A stretch of 64,000 nt of DNA from Ailurus styani (GCA_002007465.1 LNAC01000001.1:3061327-3125326), one strand, 5' to 3'; numbered from the stretch's first letter, positions 1 through 10,515 are shown. Numbers and translations: made by a program. Notes: generated by a model not told the origin, from the letters alone.

Positions 1-2606
1 TATTTTCTTCCTCGAGAGTTAAGGCCATGAGAAGTTGGAACAAGGCATTTGTTTTTGACATCAGATAATGCAAATTTTTTTTTTTACCATCATCATCTGT
101 GAAATGATTCATACTTAAATCCTGAGACTCACCATCAGATTTTCTTTGTCCTCTGTATTCCAATCTCAAATATTACATGCTGTTAAAAACATCTGAAGTG
201 TTTGAGAAAATAGTTTAGATTGTGTGAGTTTGTGATTCTTCAACAGTTATATTCTTATGCACCTATTTATAATTACTTTACACTTGTATATAAACAATCA
301 GTGATAGTTATGAGTGATATCATTATGTTATAATGATCTGAAATAAAGCACAGATTACATGACTTACCTTGAGTTAAGGTTCAATTCAGTTTGTCTGCCA
401 CAAACTGGTTTTCAAAGTCATGGGTTATAAGGAGTTAAGACCCTCAACTGAAAAGAATTTGCTTATGGACTGGGAGCTGGGGCAATGTCTATCCTCTTCT
501 TCATCAGGCCCTGCCTGCCCTGTCTTTCTAGAATGTCATGGATTCACTCCTCCTGTTCCATGTTAGTGCTTTCATCCTAGCTAGAGTCCTCAGTACTTCC
601 TTCCTAATAATCGTCAGCTCACATGCCACCTCTGTCATGCAGCTGTCCCCTGTGGTCCAGATGGAATTAATCTCTCTTGACTTTGTATTTCTTTAGTATT
701 TTCTGTGTCTATTATATTAGATTTCTTTTTCTTCTTTGTTATAGTTATTACCATCTGTTCTCCCCAGTTGGGTGGTAAGATTCTTGGAGATGGGAACAAA
801 GTCTCCTTGTTCCATATGTTCCCCACCGCCTCCCCCACCCCAGCACCTGGCACGGGGACTGCTCTGGAAGGGAGTGGCTGACAGGACTCTAGGAGACCCC
901 TTGCTCCAGACCCTGCCTTCAGCTGTCAGGGGACTGTCTTTATAATTGAGCCACATGAGCGACTCCAAGAAGCCAGTTGACCTGCCCATCGCAGAGTTAA
1001 CCAGCAGCAGAGAATTAGGGAGACGTGTAGACTTCACCTCATTCATCTTCTGCTTGTACATCTTAGGGTAATTTTCAATGATCGAGTATTTGTAACTCTC
1101 AGACATCCTGGCTGCTGCCATGTACACCTACTGCTCGTGCCTCTGAAAAAAAAATTGATGTGTACTAGGTGTTGCACATCTCATGTACAATAACTCACTG
1201 AGACACAATAACATAATCACCCATGAGCCCACTGTGAGTGACAGCTGTGTCGGGGCTGTAACCAGCAGTGGTGGGTGAAGATACCTGTGGTCACGGTGAT
1301 TATTAACTGAGGTTTGACACACTTGGAAAATAAGAAGCTCCCAATTTGTCCTGCCTTCAACCACCGAGGCTATAATTTCATCATTTCAGGCCTCTTCTCA
1401 GGAAGGACACTGCTGGCGTGTCACTCCTAGTCACATGGGTCCTCTCATTAGTACATGATTGCCATCAGGGCTTCTGGGAGGGCCCATTGCCTTGTCTGCT
1501 GTGCTCTTTCTTTCTTTCTCCTGGTGTCTTTGATCATGGCACGTGTCATCTGTCCTGGAATGTGCAGACATCCTGATAGTTCAGACCACGGCATGTACTG
1601 CTGGGTGAGGCCATGTAGACCCCAAGGGCCCGGCTGTGTGTGCGGCACTCTTTGCCGTGACGAGCTTTCTCGGGTGAGTGGTAGATCTGGAAATTGCAGT
1701 AATGACTCCTCTTGGTGGAGTCTGATTCAGCTCCAGCCCTCTTTGCTTTGGCCATGTCATCTGCAGCTTTAGAACTCCCACTAAAGGAGCTGAATTATCT
1801 AAATTTCTGTTTGACATTTTCCTTTACAATTGTTTTGACATCTCCATTTATAAATTTCTTTTCTTGTTAAAGCTAGATTGGAAAAGTGAATTTCTAGACA
1901 AGTCTTGCCTGGCTCAAAGCCTGAGGGCTGGCGCTCAGCTGGTTTAATTGGGGAGCATCTAATCCAGTTATCATCCATCAGTAAGGACAATTCCAAAGGG
2001 CTCTCTCCCAGGCAGGCTCTGGCATCCTTCCTCCCACTGATTTTCATGGGAGACCAGGTTAGGTCACGTGCATGGGTTCCACTTGTTCCTAAACTCCCCC
2101 TTGCCCCCAAGGCCCTGAGAACATTTCTGTTTGTGTGACAAGTGCTCACAGGTAGGGCAGCTCAGGAATACCCAGTGTCTCAACAGGGTGGCCTCTGTTT
2201 AGACGCTAGAGACGGAACAAATCAATGTGCTTCTGTCCAGGTCACAGATACCTTGATTCTGATTATCAAATAGTAACAACTGTATCAGCTGGTTTAATTT
2301 CCTTCCAGTGAATCAGTTACATTTAAGACTTGCTGGTATCACCTGGGCAACTGGTTTACCCTTTCAATTGAGGAATTAGAAGTCTGTTTTGCTTCATTTT
2401 AAGTGTGTTCTCCTCTGCTGTGAAAGGGTAATTACATTTTCCTAAAAAGCTATTTTTATGAAAATTTCCATTCTAGGAATAAATATTTCAATGGGGAAAG
2501 GAAAAGGGGGTGCTTGATTTGAGCTTAGAGTAACAAAGTGATTTTCCTGCAGGAATTTCAACAATAAAATCGATTCTCATTGCTATAAGTATATTCAGAC
2601 AAAACA
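1..2606. other. Unique sequence, no gene recognised
   Basis: I see no interspersed repeat or defensible exon here. Only short T-rich runs and a few TTTC units near 1507-1522 stand out. Open frames on the minus strand (about 717-1127 and 1546-2149) overlap plus-strand frames, resemble no family I recognise and lack a convincing exon structure, so I leave them out. Confidence 0.6.
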
Positions 2607-2623
2607 GAGGCAAAAACTTCCTT
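2607..2623. repeat. Outer target-site duplication of the second SINE (left copy)
   Basis: GAGGCAAAAACTTCCTT at 2607-2623 is repeated exactly at 3052-3068. These copies bracket two SINEs. The left copy was later split by the insertion of the SINE at 2628-2844, whose own duplication (AAAAACTTCCTTTTTA, 2612-2627 and 2845-2860) lies inside and overlaps it. Confidence 0.85.
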
Positions 2624-2627
2624 TTTA

Positions 2628-2844
2628 TTTTTTTTTTATTTTTTATTTTTTTTAAAGATTTTATTTATTTATTTCACAGCGGGAGAGAGATCACAAGGAG
2701 GCAGAGAGGCAGGCAGAGAGAGAGAGGGGGAAGCAGGCTCCCTGCCAAGCAGAGAGCCCGATGCGGGCCTCGATCCCAGGACCCTGAGATCATGACCTGG
2801 GCCGAAAGCAGAGGCTTTAACCCACTGAGCCACCCAGGCGCCCA
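2628..2844 (-). mobile_element. CAN-SINE (tRNA-Lys-derived), younger of a stacked pair
   Basis: Read on the minus strand it starts with the GGGCGCCTGGGTGGCTCAG head, passes the degenerate tRNA B-box-like region (GGGATCGAGGCCCGC) and the CT-rich and TTGTGATCTC region, and ends in AATAAATAAAATCTTT plus a long A tail. The tail is seen as a T-rich run at 2628-2654. A 16-bp exact target duplication flanks it (2612-2627 and 2845-2860). It is near full length. SINEs of this type are non-autonomous and mobilised by L1 enzymes. Confidence 0.95.
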
Positions 2845-2860
2845 AAAAACTTCCTTTTTA

Positions 2861-3051
2861 AAAAAAGATTTTATTTATTTATTTGACACAGAGAGAGAGA
2901 TCACAAGTAGGCAGAGTGGCAGGCAGAGGGAGAGGGGGAAGCAGGCTCCTTGCAAAGCAGAGGGCCCTATGCAGGACTCGATCCCAGTACCCTGAGATCA
3001 TGACCTGAGCGGAAGGCAGAGGCTTAACCCACTGAGCCACCCAGGCGCCCC
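2861..3051 (-). mobile_element. CAN-SINE, older of a stacked pair
   Basis: Near full-length antisense CAN-SINE of the musteloid-like type, with the CTACTTGTGATCTC block before the AAATAAATAAAATC tail. Its duplication GAGGCAAAAACTTCCTT is at 2607-2623 and 3052-3068. It therefore inserted first, and the SINE at 2628-2844 then landed within its left duplication in the same orientation. Confidence 0.95.
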
Positions 3052-3134
3052 GAGGCAAAAACTTCCTTATTTCATTTCAATCCTAACACACATCAGCTTA
3101 CACAGAGTTTGCTGGCAGCCAGCTAGCCATTCTT

Positions 3135-3327
3135 TTTTTTTTTTTTTAAGATTTTATTTGTTTATTAGAGAGAGAGATCACAAGTAGGCAGAGAGGAAGG
3201 CAGAGAGGGGGGTGGAAGCAGGCTCCCCACTGAGCAGAGAGCCTGATTCGGGACTTGATCCCAGGACCCTGAGATCATGACCTGAGCTGAAGGCAGAGGC
3301 TTAAGTCACTGAGCCACCCAGGTGCCC
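3135..3327 (-). mobile_element. CAN-SINE, antisense
   Basis: Near full-length antisense CAN-SINE with a T-run (tail) at 3135-3147 and the head motif complement GAGCCACCCAGGTGCCCC at its right end. Target duplication CCAGCTAGCCATTCTT at 3119-3134 and 3328-3343 is exact over 16 bp, which indicates a fairly young insertion. Confidence 0.95.
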
Positions 3328-3343
3328 CCAGCTAGCCATTCTT

Positions 3344-4177
3344 AAAGATTCCTCAGGGTGGCAAGCTACCGAAACACAATGGCAACAAAAAGTGTGCTCT
3401 TACACCTCTAAAAGATTTTTTTGTTGTTTGCGTGCTGATCATTTCTTTTTGGGTAAACTTTGTAGTACGTCACAGGCCCTGGTTAACAATGCAGAGTCTT
3501 CCCCTAATGCATGCAGGTGCTCCCTGTGATTCATCTCCCTTATGAGGTTGGCACTATGGACTTTTCTCATTTGGAAGCCGAGAGATGTTATTTGGAATAA
3601 CAGATCTCCCCACGGACGGTGGCAGAGGCCCAACTGGAGCCTACCGCCCTTTCCCCATGGCCCCAGGGCTAGGTCACGTGACACCACTAAGGCTCTAATC
3701 TGCTCCTTTCAGGTCTCTTCTTGAGAAGGCTGCTCTCCCACATCAACCCCTGTGCTGCGGTCCTGACGCCAGCCACTTGTGCCCGTGCCCGGGTGCGGCT
3801 CCCGCTGTAGCACGGAGCTGCCGATGCTCCCTCTCCATGCGGACCCCATGTGGTGTGAGCACCAGCTCCTGGAGCTGTTTCGCTGGGCGGCTTGTGAAGT
3901 GGTATTCATAGCTGCCCCTGTGTTTTTGTCTTCAGCATTGGCACTGGCATGTCACAAGGTCGTTATTTTGAAAGACAACTTGAATTTTTTACTAGTAGTT
4001 AAAAACTTTTTAATCAGGTAAAATTGCAGATGCCTGTCAACAGGATAGGACAGCACAGCTCGTCATCACCAGCACTCAGCGTCAGTGACTGCGAACATGC
4101 CACGGTTCTCCTCACCCACGAGCCTCCCGTCACTCTGTGGCCCCGCTCTATTATATCGCCTTCACTTGGCTTCTCCC
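3344..4177. other. Unique sequence, no feature recognised
   Basis: Non-repetitive sequence with a moderately GC-rich middle (about 3640-3900). Frames at 3542-3724 and 3779-4021 are short, overlap antisense frames and resemble no known product. Confidence 0.5.
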
Positions 4178-4545
4178 TACAGCTTTAATGAAATATAATT
4201 GACATTCAATATCATGTCAGTTTAAGGCGCACTAGGTGATGATTTGTTCCATGTATATGTTGTGAGAGGCTCACACAGTTAGGTGACTTAACACACCCTT
4301 CGCCCCCTGTAACTACCATGCTGTTGCCATGGTGTCAACGTTGCTGTACTTTCACAGGAACTTTCCAGTACTGTTGACGAGAGTCACCGTGGTGGGCCGT
4401 AGATCCCCAGGACTTAGTCATCTCGTCAGTGAAGGTTGCTGCTCATTGACCAGTATCTCCCCATTTTGTCTCCCACTCTTCCAGCCCTGGGGAACCTCCA
4501 ATCTGCTGTCTTTCTATGAGGCCTATGTTTTTATATTCACCGTGG
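4178..4545 (-). mobile_element. Old L1 3'UTR relic (L1M-type), antisense
   Basis: The left end (TTAATGAAATATAATTGACA) followed by a degenerate 'cagtttaaggcgcac...tgatttgttccatgtatat' stretch and a 'ccctggggaacctccaatctgctgtc' stretch matches my memory of the reverse complement of mammal-wide L1 3' ends. It is highly diverged and carries no open frame. The subfamily cannot be assigned by eye. Confidence 0.6.
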
Positions 4546-4599
4546 AGGGCTGAAGGCGGGGGTCTCCTCCACCACCATCTTGGTGACGTGCAAACCTCA

Positions 4600-5023
4600 T
4601 GATTCTTTTGTATGTCGACATTACACACACTAAAATGCACACATTTTAATGGTGCAATTTTAACAAATGGGTCCACTCGTGTAATTCACACCCGTGTCAT
4701 AGTAGAGAGCATCTCAGTCCCCTCTCGACCCAGTCAATTCTGCACTGCTACCAAACTCCACCACCAGCCCTTCTTTTGACTTTTTGCCATCTTGTCTTAG
4801 TTCTGCCTGTTCTAGAACTTTCTTTAAAAATGCAGTCACATGGTGTGAAGTCTTAGGTGTCTGGTTCCTTTCCCTCGGTATTACACCCCTGAGATTTATC
4901 CGCATTATGGGAAGCAGTAGCTCGTTTCTTTCTACTGCTGCTAACATCCTGGATTACAAATTGTCCTTTCAGTGATAGACAACTGGGTGTGAGTTTCAGT
5001 CATTATCATAATGCGACTGTAGG
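4600..5023 (-). mobile_element. Old L1 (L1ME-like) 3' region, antisense, first segment
   Basis: Degenerate antisense L1 3'UTR. Recognisable landmarks are an 'acattttaatggtgcaattt' stretch, 'tctgcctgttctagaac', and 'tgatagacaactgggtgtgagtttc', corresponding to the 'gatggacatttgggttgtttcc' motif of old L1s. The same element continues after inserted repeats at about 5214-5246, 6719-7085, 7266-7390 and 7671-8655. It supplies the host layer of this nested region. Confidence 0.65.
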
Positions 5024-5213
5024 GGCACCTGGGTGGCTCAGCCATTAAGGGCCTGCCTTCGGCTCAGGTAGTGATCTTGGAGACCTAGGACTGAGCCCCA
5101 CATTGGGCTCCTTGCTCAGCAGGAACCCTGCTTCTCCCTCTCCCACTCCTCCTGCTTGTATTCCCTCTCTTGCTGTGTCTCTCTGTCAAATAAATAAATA
5201 AAATCTTAAAAAA
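5024..5213 (+). mobile_element. CAN-SINE, older caniform subfamily
   Basis: Sense CAN-SINE. It has GGGGCACCTGGGTGGCTCAG and ATTAAGGGCCTGCCTTCGG rather than the GTGGGTTAAAGCC variant. Its CT-rich region is TCTCCCTCTCCCACTCCTCCTGCTTGTATTCC, the older caniform pattern. It ends in AAATAAATAAATAAAATCTT and A's. Flanks GCGACTGTA and GCTACTATA may be a decayed short target duplication. Confidence 0.9.
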
Positions 5214-5246
5214 AAGCTACTATAAATGTGCTTGTACACATTTTTT

Positions 5247-5260
5247 GAGCATGTATTTTT
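5247..5260. repeat. Target-site duplication of the inverted L1 (left copy)
   Basis: GAGCATGTATTTTT here pairs with GAACATGTATCTTTT at 6444-6458. Two substitutions separate the copies. They bracket the twin-primed L1. Confidence 0.75.
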
Positions 5261-6014
5261 TTATTTTATTTTTTCAGTGATCCAAGATTCATTGTTTATG
5301 CACCACACCCAGTGCTCCATGCAATACGTGCCCTCCTTAATACCCACCACAAGGCTCACCCATCCCCCTTCCGCCTCCCCTCCATTACCCTGAGTTTGTT
5401 TCTCAGAATCCACAGTCTCATCTTTTGTCTCCCCCTCTGATTTACCCCAATTTACTTTTCCTTTCCTTCTCCAAAGGTCCTACATTCTATTCCTTATGTT
5501 CCACAAGCAAGTGAAGCCATGTGATAATTGATTTTCTCTGCTTGACTTATTTCACTCAGCATCATCTCCTCCAGAAACCATCCATGTTGATACAAAAATT
5601 GGGTATTCATCCTTTCTGATGGCTGAGTAATATTCCATTGTATATATAGACCACATCTTCTTTATCCATTCATCTGTTGAAGGGGATCTTGGTTCTTTCT
5701 GCAGTTTGGCGATTGTGGACATTGCTTCTGTGAACATTGGGGTGCATATGGCCCTTCCTTTCACTACATCCATATCTTTGGGTTAAATACTCAGTGGTAC
5801 AATTGCAGGGTCATAGGGTAGCTCTATTTTTAATTTTTTGAGGAATCTCCACACTGTTTTTCCAAAGTGGCTGCACCAACTTGCACGCCTACCAATAGTG
5901 TAAGAGGGTTCCCTTTTCTCCACATCTTCTCCAACACTTGTTATTTCCTGTTCTGTTGATTTTGGCCATTCTAACTGGTGTAAGGTGGTATCTCAATGTT
6001 GTTTTAATTTGAAA
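5261..6014 (-). mobile_element. Carnivore L1, 3' half (ORF2 C-terminus and 3'UTR)
   Basis: Read on the minus strand this is the end of L1 ORF2, the reverse transcriptase-endonuclease protein, followed by the carnivore 3'UTR and poly(A). The frame at 5773-5552 gives the C-terminal motifs CTPMF, DEWIKKMW and YTMEYYSAI. Between 5800 and 6000 the antisense of the '[10 protein letters not shown]' and '[16 protein letters not shown]' region is recognisable at DNA level but frameshifted. The 3' end is at about 5261-5280, with the tail seen as a T-rich run. The 5' part of the same insertion continues in inverted orientation at 6015-6443. Confidence 0.85.
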
Positions 6015-6443
6015 TGGATGAACCTGAACATGAGGCAGGAATCTATCAAAATCCTAGAGGAGGACATAGGCAGTAACCTTTCTGACATCGGCCACAGCAG
6101 CTTCTTTCAAGACATGTTTCCAGAGGCAAAGGAAACAAAAGCGAAAATGAACTTTTGGGACTTCATCAAGATAAAAAGCTTCTCCACAGCAAAGGAAACA
6201 GTCAACAAAACAAAGAGGAAACCCATGGAATGGGAGAAGATACTCGCAAATGACACTACAGACAAAGGGTTGATATCCAAGATCTATAAAGAACTCTTCA
6301 AACTCAATGCCCAAAAAACAGATAATCATGTAAAAAATGGGCAGAAGACATGAACAGACACTTCTCCAAAGAAGACATACAAATGGCTAACAGACACATG
6401 AAAAAATGTTCATCATCACTAGCCATCAGGGAAATTCAAATAT
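6015..6443 (+). mobile_element. Carnivore L1, inverted 5' part of the same insertion (ORF2)
   Basis: Here ORF2 reads on the plus strand. The frame within 5985-6353 shows the L1 motifs NFWDFIKIKSF, TAKETVNKTKR, EWEKILAND and [14 protein letters not shown]. The segment ends near 6440 in GGGAAATTCAAAT. The minus-strand part begins at about 6014 with ATTTCAAATTAAAAC, which is the next piece of the L1 consensus. The two halves therefore meet in consensus order but lie head to head, with about ten bases shared at the breakpoint. That is the signature of twin priming. The copy is truncated and frameshifted downstream, so it is not active. Confidence 0.85.
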
Positions 6444-6460
6444 GAACATGTATCTTTTCA

Positions 6461-6718
6461 AGTTTTAAAAAACATTCCAGTTATTAACATAGTGTAGTAT
6501 CAGTTTCAGGTGTACAGCATAGTGACTTGACACTTGCATACGTCACCTGGGGCTCATTGCATAAGTGCATTCCTTAATCCCCATCACTTGATTCACCCAC
6601 AACACCCTGCTCTCCTCCCTTCTGGTAACCATCAACGTGTTCTCTATAGTTAAGAGTTTGTTTCTTGGTTTGCCTCTCTCTTTTTCCCTCCTTTGTCCAT
6701 TTGTTTTGATTCTTAAAT
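6461..6718 (-). mobile_element. Carnivore L1 3'UTR fragment, antisense
   Basis: The left part is the complement of 'CTATGCTGTACACCTGAAAC...ATGTTAATAACTGG', a characteristic carnivore L1 3' end. It is followed by antisense 3'UTR text (CACTTGATTCACCC, GGTAACCATCAACGTGTTCTC, GAGTTTGTTTCTTGG). It interrupts the old L1ME-like host element. Target duplications are not clear. Confidence 0.75.
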
Positions 6719-7085
6719 TTGGACATATACTTTAATTTCTCTTGGGTAGATGCACAGGGCAGGTGTATGCTTAACTTTGTGTGAAACTACCAAAACTTTT
6801 CCAAAATGGCTTCGGCATCATTTTTGGAAAAGACTTTCTTTTTACTTTTCAGAGTTTCTTAGGCTATATTAAAGCCTTGACATTTCCACATGAATTTTAG
6901 AATTGGCTTGTCGATTTACAAAGAAAAGCATTTTGGGGTTTTGATTGGGATTTGCATTGAATCTAGAGATCCATTTATGTAAAACTGACATGTGCAATAT
7001 TGAGTTTTCTAAACTAGGAACATGGTGTATTTATCCACTTACTTAGATTAACTTTCTTCTATAATAATTAATAGTTCTCTAGGCA
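6719..7085 (-). mobile_element. Old L1 (L1ME-like), antisense, continued
   Basis: Begins with the antisense 3' region TTTCTCTTGGGTAGATGC and CTACCAAAACTTTTCCAAAATGGC, which resembles the 'gaaactgccaaactgttttccaaagtggc' motif. From about 6880 it turns to antisense ORF2 (TGAATTTTAGAATTGGCTTGTC, TTGATTGGGATTTGCATTGAATCTA). It is degenerate and has no intact frame. Confidence 0.7.
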
Positions 7086-7265
7086 CGTGGGTGGCTTAGT
7101 CACTTAAGTGTCTACCTTTGGCACAAGTCATGATCCCAGTGTCCTGAGATTGAGCCCCACATTGGGGCTCAGTGAGAAGCCTGCTTCTTCCTCCTTCTGC
7201 CTACTTGTGCTCTCTCTCTCGCTGTGTCAAATAAATAAATAAATAAATAAAATCTTAAAAAAAGA
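7086..7265 (+). mobile_element. CAN-SINE, sense
   Basis: Diverged CAN-SINE with head GGCACGTGGGTGGCTTAG, body GATCCCAGTGTCCTGAGATTGAG and tail (AAAT)4-5 AAAATCTT. It is inserted in the old antisense L1 ORF2. Several CpG-site changes suggest an older copy. Confidence 0.9.
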
Positions 7266-8655
7266 ACTAGTTTTAACTTTGTTAATTATCTCTTGTTTTT
7301 TCTGTTTTCCATTTTATTGATTTGTGCTCTTTAGAATTTTCTTTTAAAACTTACTTTAGTATTTGTTTACTCAACTTTTGGTTGCTTTTTAAGAAACTTG
7401 GGTTTTTTAAATGTTTTAAAAAATCTTAAGATTTTTTTTTAGATCTTATTTTTTTAAAAGATTTATTTGTTTATTCTAAAGAGAGAGTGTGTGTAAGCCA
7501 GCACAGGAGCAGGGGTCAGGGTGGAGGGGGAAGGAGACTCCCTGCTGAGTGGGGAGTCTGATTCAGGGCTCATTCCCCCATTGGGCAATCTTGACCTGAA
7601 CTGAAACTAATGGTCAGATGTTTAACCGACTGAGCCACCCAGGTGCCCCAAGAAGCTTAGACTTTTAAAGTTCCTTTTAAAAATCTTTCTAAAGTGAGCA
7701 TTTAAAGCTATAAACTTCCTTCTTATTTCTGCTTTGGGAATAAGTCACAAATCTGATATGTTGTATTTTCATTATCATTTAATTTGACATGTTTTCTAAT
7801 TTCCCTTTTTGATTTTTTCCTTGATCTATAGGTTATGCAGAAATGTACTGTTCAATTTCCAAGTATTTGGGGGTTTTAAAAGATATCTTACTATTATGTA
7901 TTTTGAATTCAATTCCATCATGGTTAGAAAATATACAATATATAATTTTCATCTTTTCTGATTTATTAAGACTTGTTTGTACCCCAGTATGTGGTCTATC
8001 TTGCTGAACGTTTTATCTGTAGTGGAAAGAATTCTGTTGGGCATACTGATCATAAATGTCAGTCTGTCTTCTTTACATGTGAGGCATAGTCACTTACTGA
8101 AGTTTTGTTTAGTTGTTCTATGGATTGCTGGTTAGAGGTTGTTGACATCTCTAAGATTGTTGATTTGCCTATTTCTCTCTCTCTTGTCAGTGTTTGTTTC
8201 ATGTATTTGAAAGGTTATCATTGGGAAATACATATTTATAATTGCTATGTTCTCCTGACAGAGTAAGCTTTCTCTCATTATGAAACGTCCTCCTTAATCT
8301 TTTGTAATACTGCTTTTCTTAAAGTCTGTTTACTGATGTTAAAAATTAATCTAGAGTAAAGGGTATTTTGTCTGGTGTGGTCAGTTCATCTTTTTTAATG
8401 TTTACAATTTGTATGGCTTATGTTTTTCTAATTTTACTTTCGGTTTTTTGTGTCTTTATATTTATAGGGCTTCTATTCTAAACATAACAGAGTTGAATTT
8501 TAGTGATTTTTAGTGATTCCCAGGTATATAGTATCAGCTTTTAGTTGGAGTTTTAATCCATTTACATTTAATGTAATTATTATGTGATTGGATTTAGATC
8601 TACCATTTTGCTATACCTTTTTCTATTTGTTCCTTCTCTTCCGAGGAAAAGGTGG
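7266..8655 (-). mobile_element. Old L1 ORF2 relic, antisense (interrupted by the SINE at 7411-7649)
   Basis: Antisense ORF2 text is clear at DNA level: TTTCTGTTTTCCATTTTATTGATTTGTGCTC, 'gcatttaaagctataaacttccttct', 'tgttgtattttcattatcattt', 'ccaagtatttgggg', 'gtggtctatcttgctgaac', 'ttggagttttaatccatttacatttaatgt' and a final 'atttagatctaccattttgctat' near 8600. This covers the reverse transcriptase region back toward the endonuclease domain. Many stops and indels make it a dead relic. Confidence 0.8.
7411..7649 (-). mobile_element. CAN-SINE, antisense, diverged
   Basis: Antisense SINE ending in GAGCCACCCAGGTGCCCC, with a T-rich tail region at 7411-7455. Flanking AAGAAACTTGGGTTTTTTAA (about 7390) and AAGAAGCTTAGACTTTTAAA (about 7650) look like a decayed target duplication. 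Confidence 0.85.
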
Positions 8656-8880
8656 GAGCAGATGTGTTATGAATTTCAGGTTTGGTGGTGGAAAGATGAC
8701 AGAGTATGGGTTTAGCTCATATATTTTCCATGAAACATGTGTTGGGGTCTTCAGTGAAAGAATGGTGTGGAGGAAAAAAATCATAAGCTTGAGGAGAAAA
8801 GAGAAGGCAAAAAATTTATTGCGATGAGTGGAAAGTGAACATTCTAGAAGACTAAGTTATGGGATATTTTAATTGTCCAT
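8656..8880. other. Unique sequence, no feature recognised
   Basis: Short AG-rich stretch after the L1 relic. A 79-codon frame that runs into it starts inside the L1 and has no recognisable product. Confidence 0.5.
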
Positions 8881-9060
8881 TCATTTATTCCTTCATCCAT
8901 GCATTGACTCCACAAATATTTGAGTGTCTTCTTTGTGGACAAAAAAAGGGCATGATCTCTGCTCCAGTGAAGCCATGAGACTGTTGTTGCTGATAGATAT
9001 TTGTCAAGTAATCACAATGACATATACATGATTTTGAGTTAAAAAACAAGTGTCGTGAGA
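8881..9060 (+). mobile_element. L2 3'-end relic
   Basis: The run ATTCATTTATTCCTTCATCC, then ACAAATATTTGAGTGTCTTC and a 'gcatgatctctgctccagtgaagcc' stretch follow the L2 consensus order (attcaacaaatatttattgagcacctac ... ccctgccctcatgg). It is very diverged. Confidence 0.5.
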
Positions 9061-9865
9061 TCATAGAAATGATTGATCCTATAAGAGTGTATAACAGAGG
9101 AACCTGACCTTGCATAGTTGTAAGAAATAGTTTGTCTGAGCCAGTGGCCCTTGAGTTGAGGTCTAAGTCAGGGTAGGTTAAATGAGGCAATGGTTTTTGG
9201 GCGTAGTGTTCAGACAAAGAAGCAGTGTGGGCCAGTGCTCAATGGTGGAGAGAGGCTGGCTGAGTGGTGGTGTGACTGGAGTGCAGAGAGTGAGATGAGG
9301 CATGGTGATCCACAGGGGTGGCAGCATGGGGCGTTACACATTGTGATTAAGAGTAGATCTAACAGTAATGAATTTGAGATGAAACTAGTCAGCTTGTTGG
9401 GCAATGTGTGTCTCCTTAAATCATCAGAATTTTCTTTGATGTAAGTTAAATAGAACGATGAAATTGGGCTAAAAGAATTATCAGAGCAATATACAAAATG
9501 AGTTATTGCCAAATTTTCTTACACTCAATTTTATTTCTATTTGAGGGAAAAATAGGTAATTAGAGAACACCAGGCATTGCTTCCAGGTTTCAAAGTGGCT
9601 TCCATCCAGCCGCAGGGAGGCTCACAGCAGAAAACCAGATGTTCAAATAAAGACCTAAGTGGACAAATATGGACGATGTACATTACATAAATATGTGATG
9701 GAAATCTTTCATGGTATTTAGAAATAACATCAGCGACTTTAAAGTATTTGTATGAATCCCTCCATTCTTCCAGAAGCACTGAAGGGAGGAGTTTAAATGC
9801 ATTTGTTGGGCATGTTTGTGCATTTCTACTTACAGTGTTAGCCAGTACATGTGGAAAATTAGAAG

Positions 9866-9990
9866 AATGAGATTATTTACTCAGCAGACATTTGCTGAGT
9901 GCCTTCCAGGTGTGACCGTTGTTCTTGTTCTCCTGGATTTTGCAGTGAAGGATGTGGAGATGATTCTGACAAAGAGCTTCCCTCTGTGCA
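9866..9990 (+). mobile_element. L2 3'-end relic
   Basis: ATTTACTCAGCAGACATTTGCTGAGTGCCTTCCAGGTG closely follows the L2 motif 'cagcaaatatttattgagtgcctactatgtgcc'. Downstream similarity fades quickly. Confidence 0.6.
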
Positions 9991-10327
9991 GGAAGGCCAG
10001 CTTTCAAAAGAGGCAATAGCTGTAGTGGGGGAAAGGGGAAGGCAGGGAGGAGGTTCAGGTGTACCGTGGAGGACAGAGGAAGAAGAGTGTTTCTAGGAGC
10101 TCAAGGGATACTTGAGATTTCTATTTATTTTTTCTTTCCACATTTAAAAATTCTTTTTACCATGCATTCGCGTTTGTCTTATAAGCAGGAAAAAGAGATC
10201 AATCACAAAAGGCAAGAACACGTAACCTAAGATCTACCTTCTTAGCACATTTTCAAGTGTAGGGCAGAGCATCATTATCTTCAAACACATCAAGTTGTGT
10301 GCAGTAAGTAACTATGGCTTTTCTTTT

Positions 10328-10515
10328 TTAAGATTCATTTATTTGAGAGAGAGAGTGAGCAGGGGGAAGCATAAAGGGAGGGGGGGAGATAATCCAAGCA
10401 GACTCCCAGATGAGCACAGAGCCAGATGTGGGGCTCAATCCCAAGACCCCGAGGTCATGACCTGAGCTGAAATCCAGAGTCAGACGCCCAAGCGACTGAG
10501 CCACCCAGGTGCCTC
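10328..10515 (-). mobile_element. CAN-SINE, antisense, old
   Basis: Antisense CAN-SINE with the complement of the head at its right end (GAGCCACCCAGGTGCC) and GAGAGAGAGAGTGAGCAGGGGGAAGC, typical of the older caniform subfamily. Its AATAAA-type tail is short. Target duplication is unclear. Confidence 0.88.

Noticed and set aside
717..2149. Series of minus-strand frames, considered as a decayed retrocopy
   Set aside because: I compared them mentally with ribosomal protein and other common retrocopies and found no match. There is no poly(A) tract or flanking duplication.
5552..6353. Possible host gene with reverse-transcriptase-like peptides on both strands
   Set aside because: The motifs are L1 ORF2, and the two orientations are explained by a twin-primed, truncated L1.
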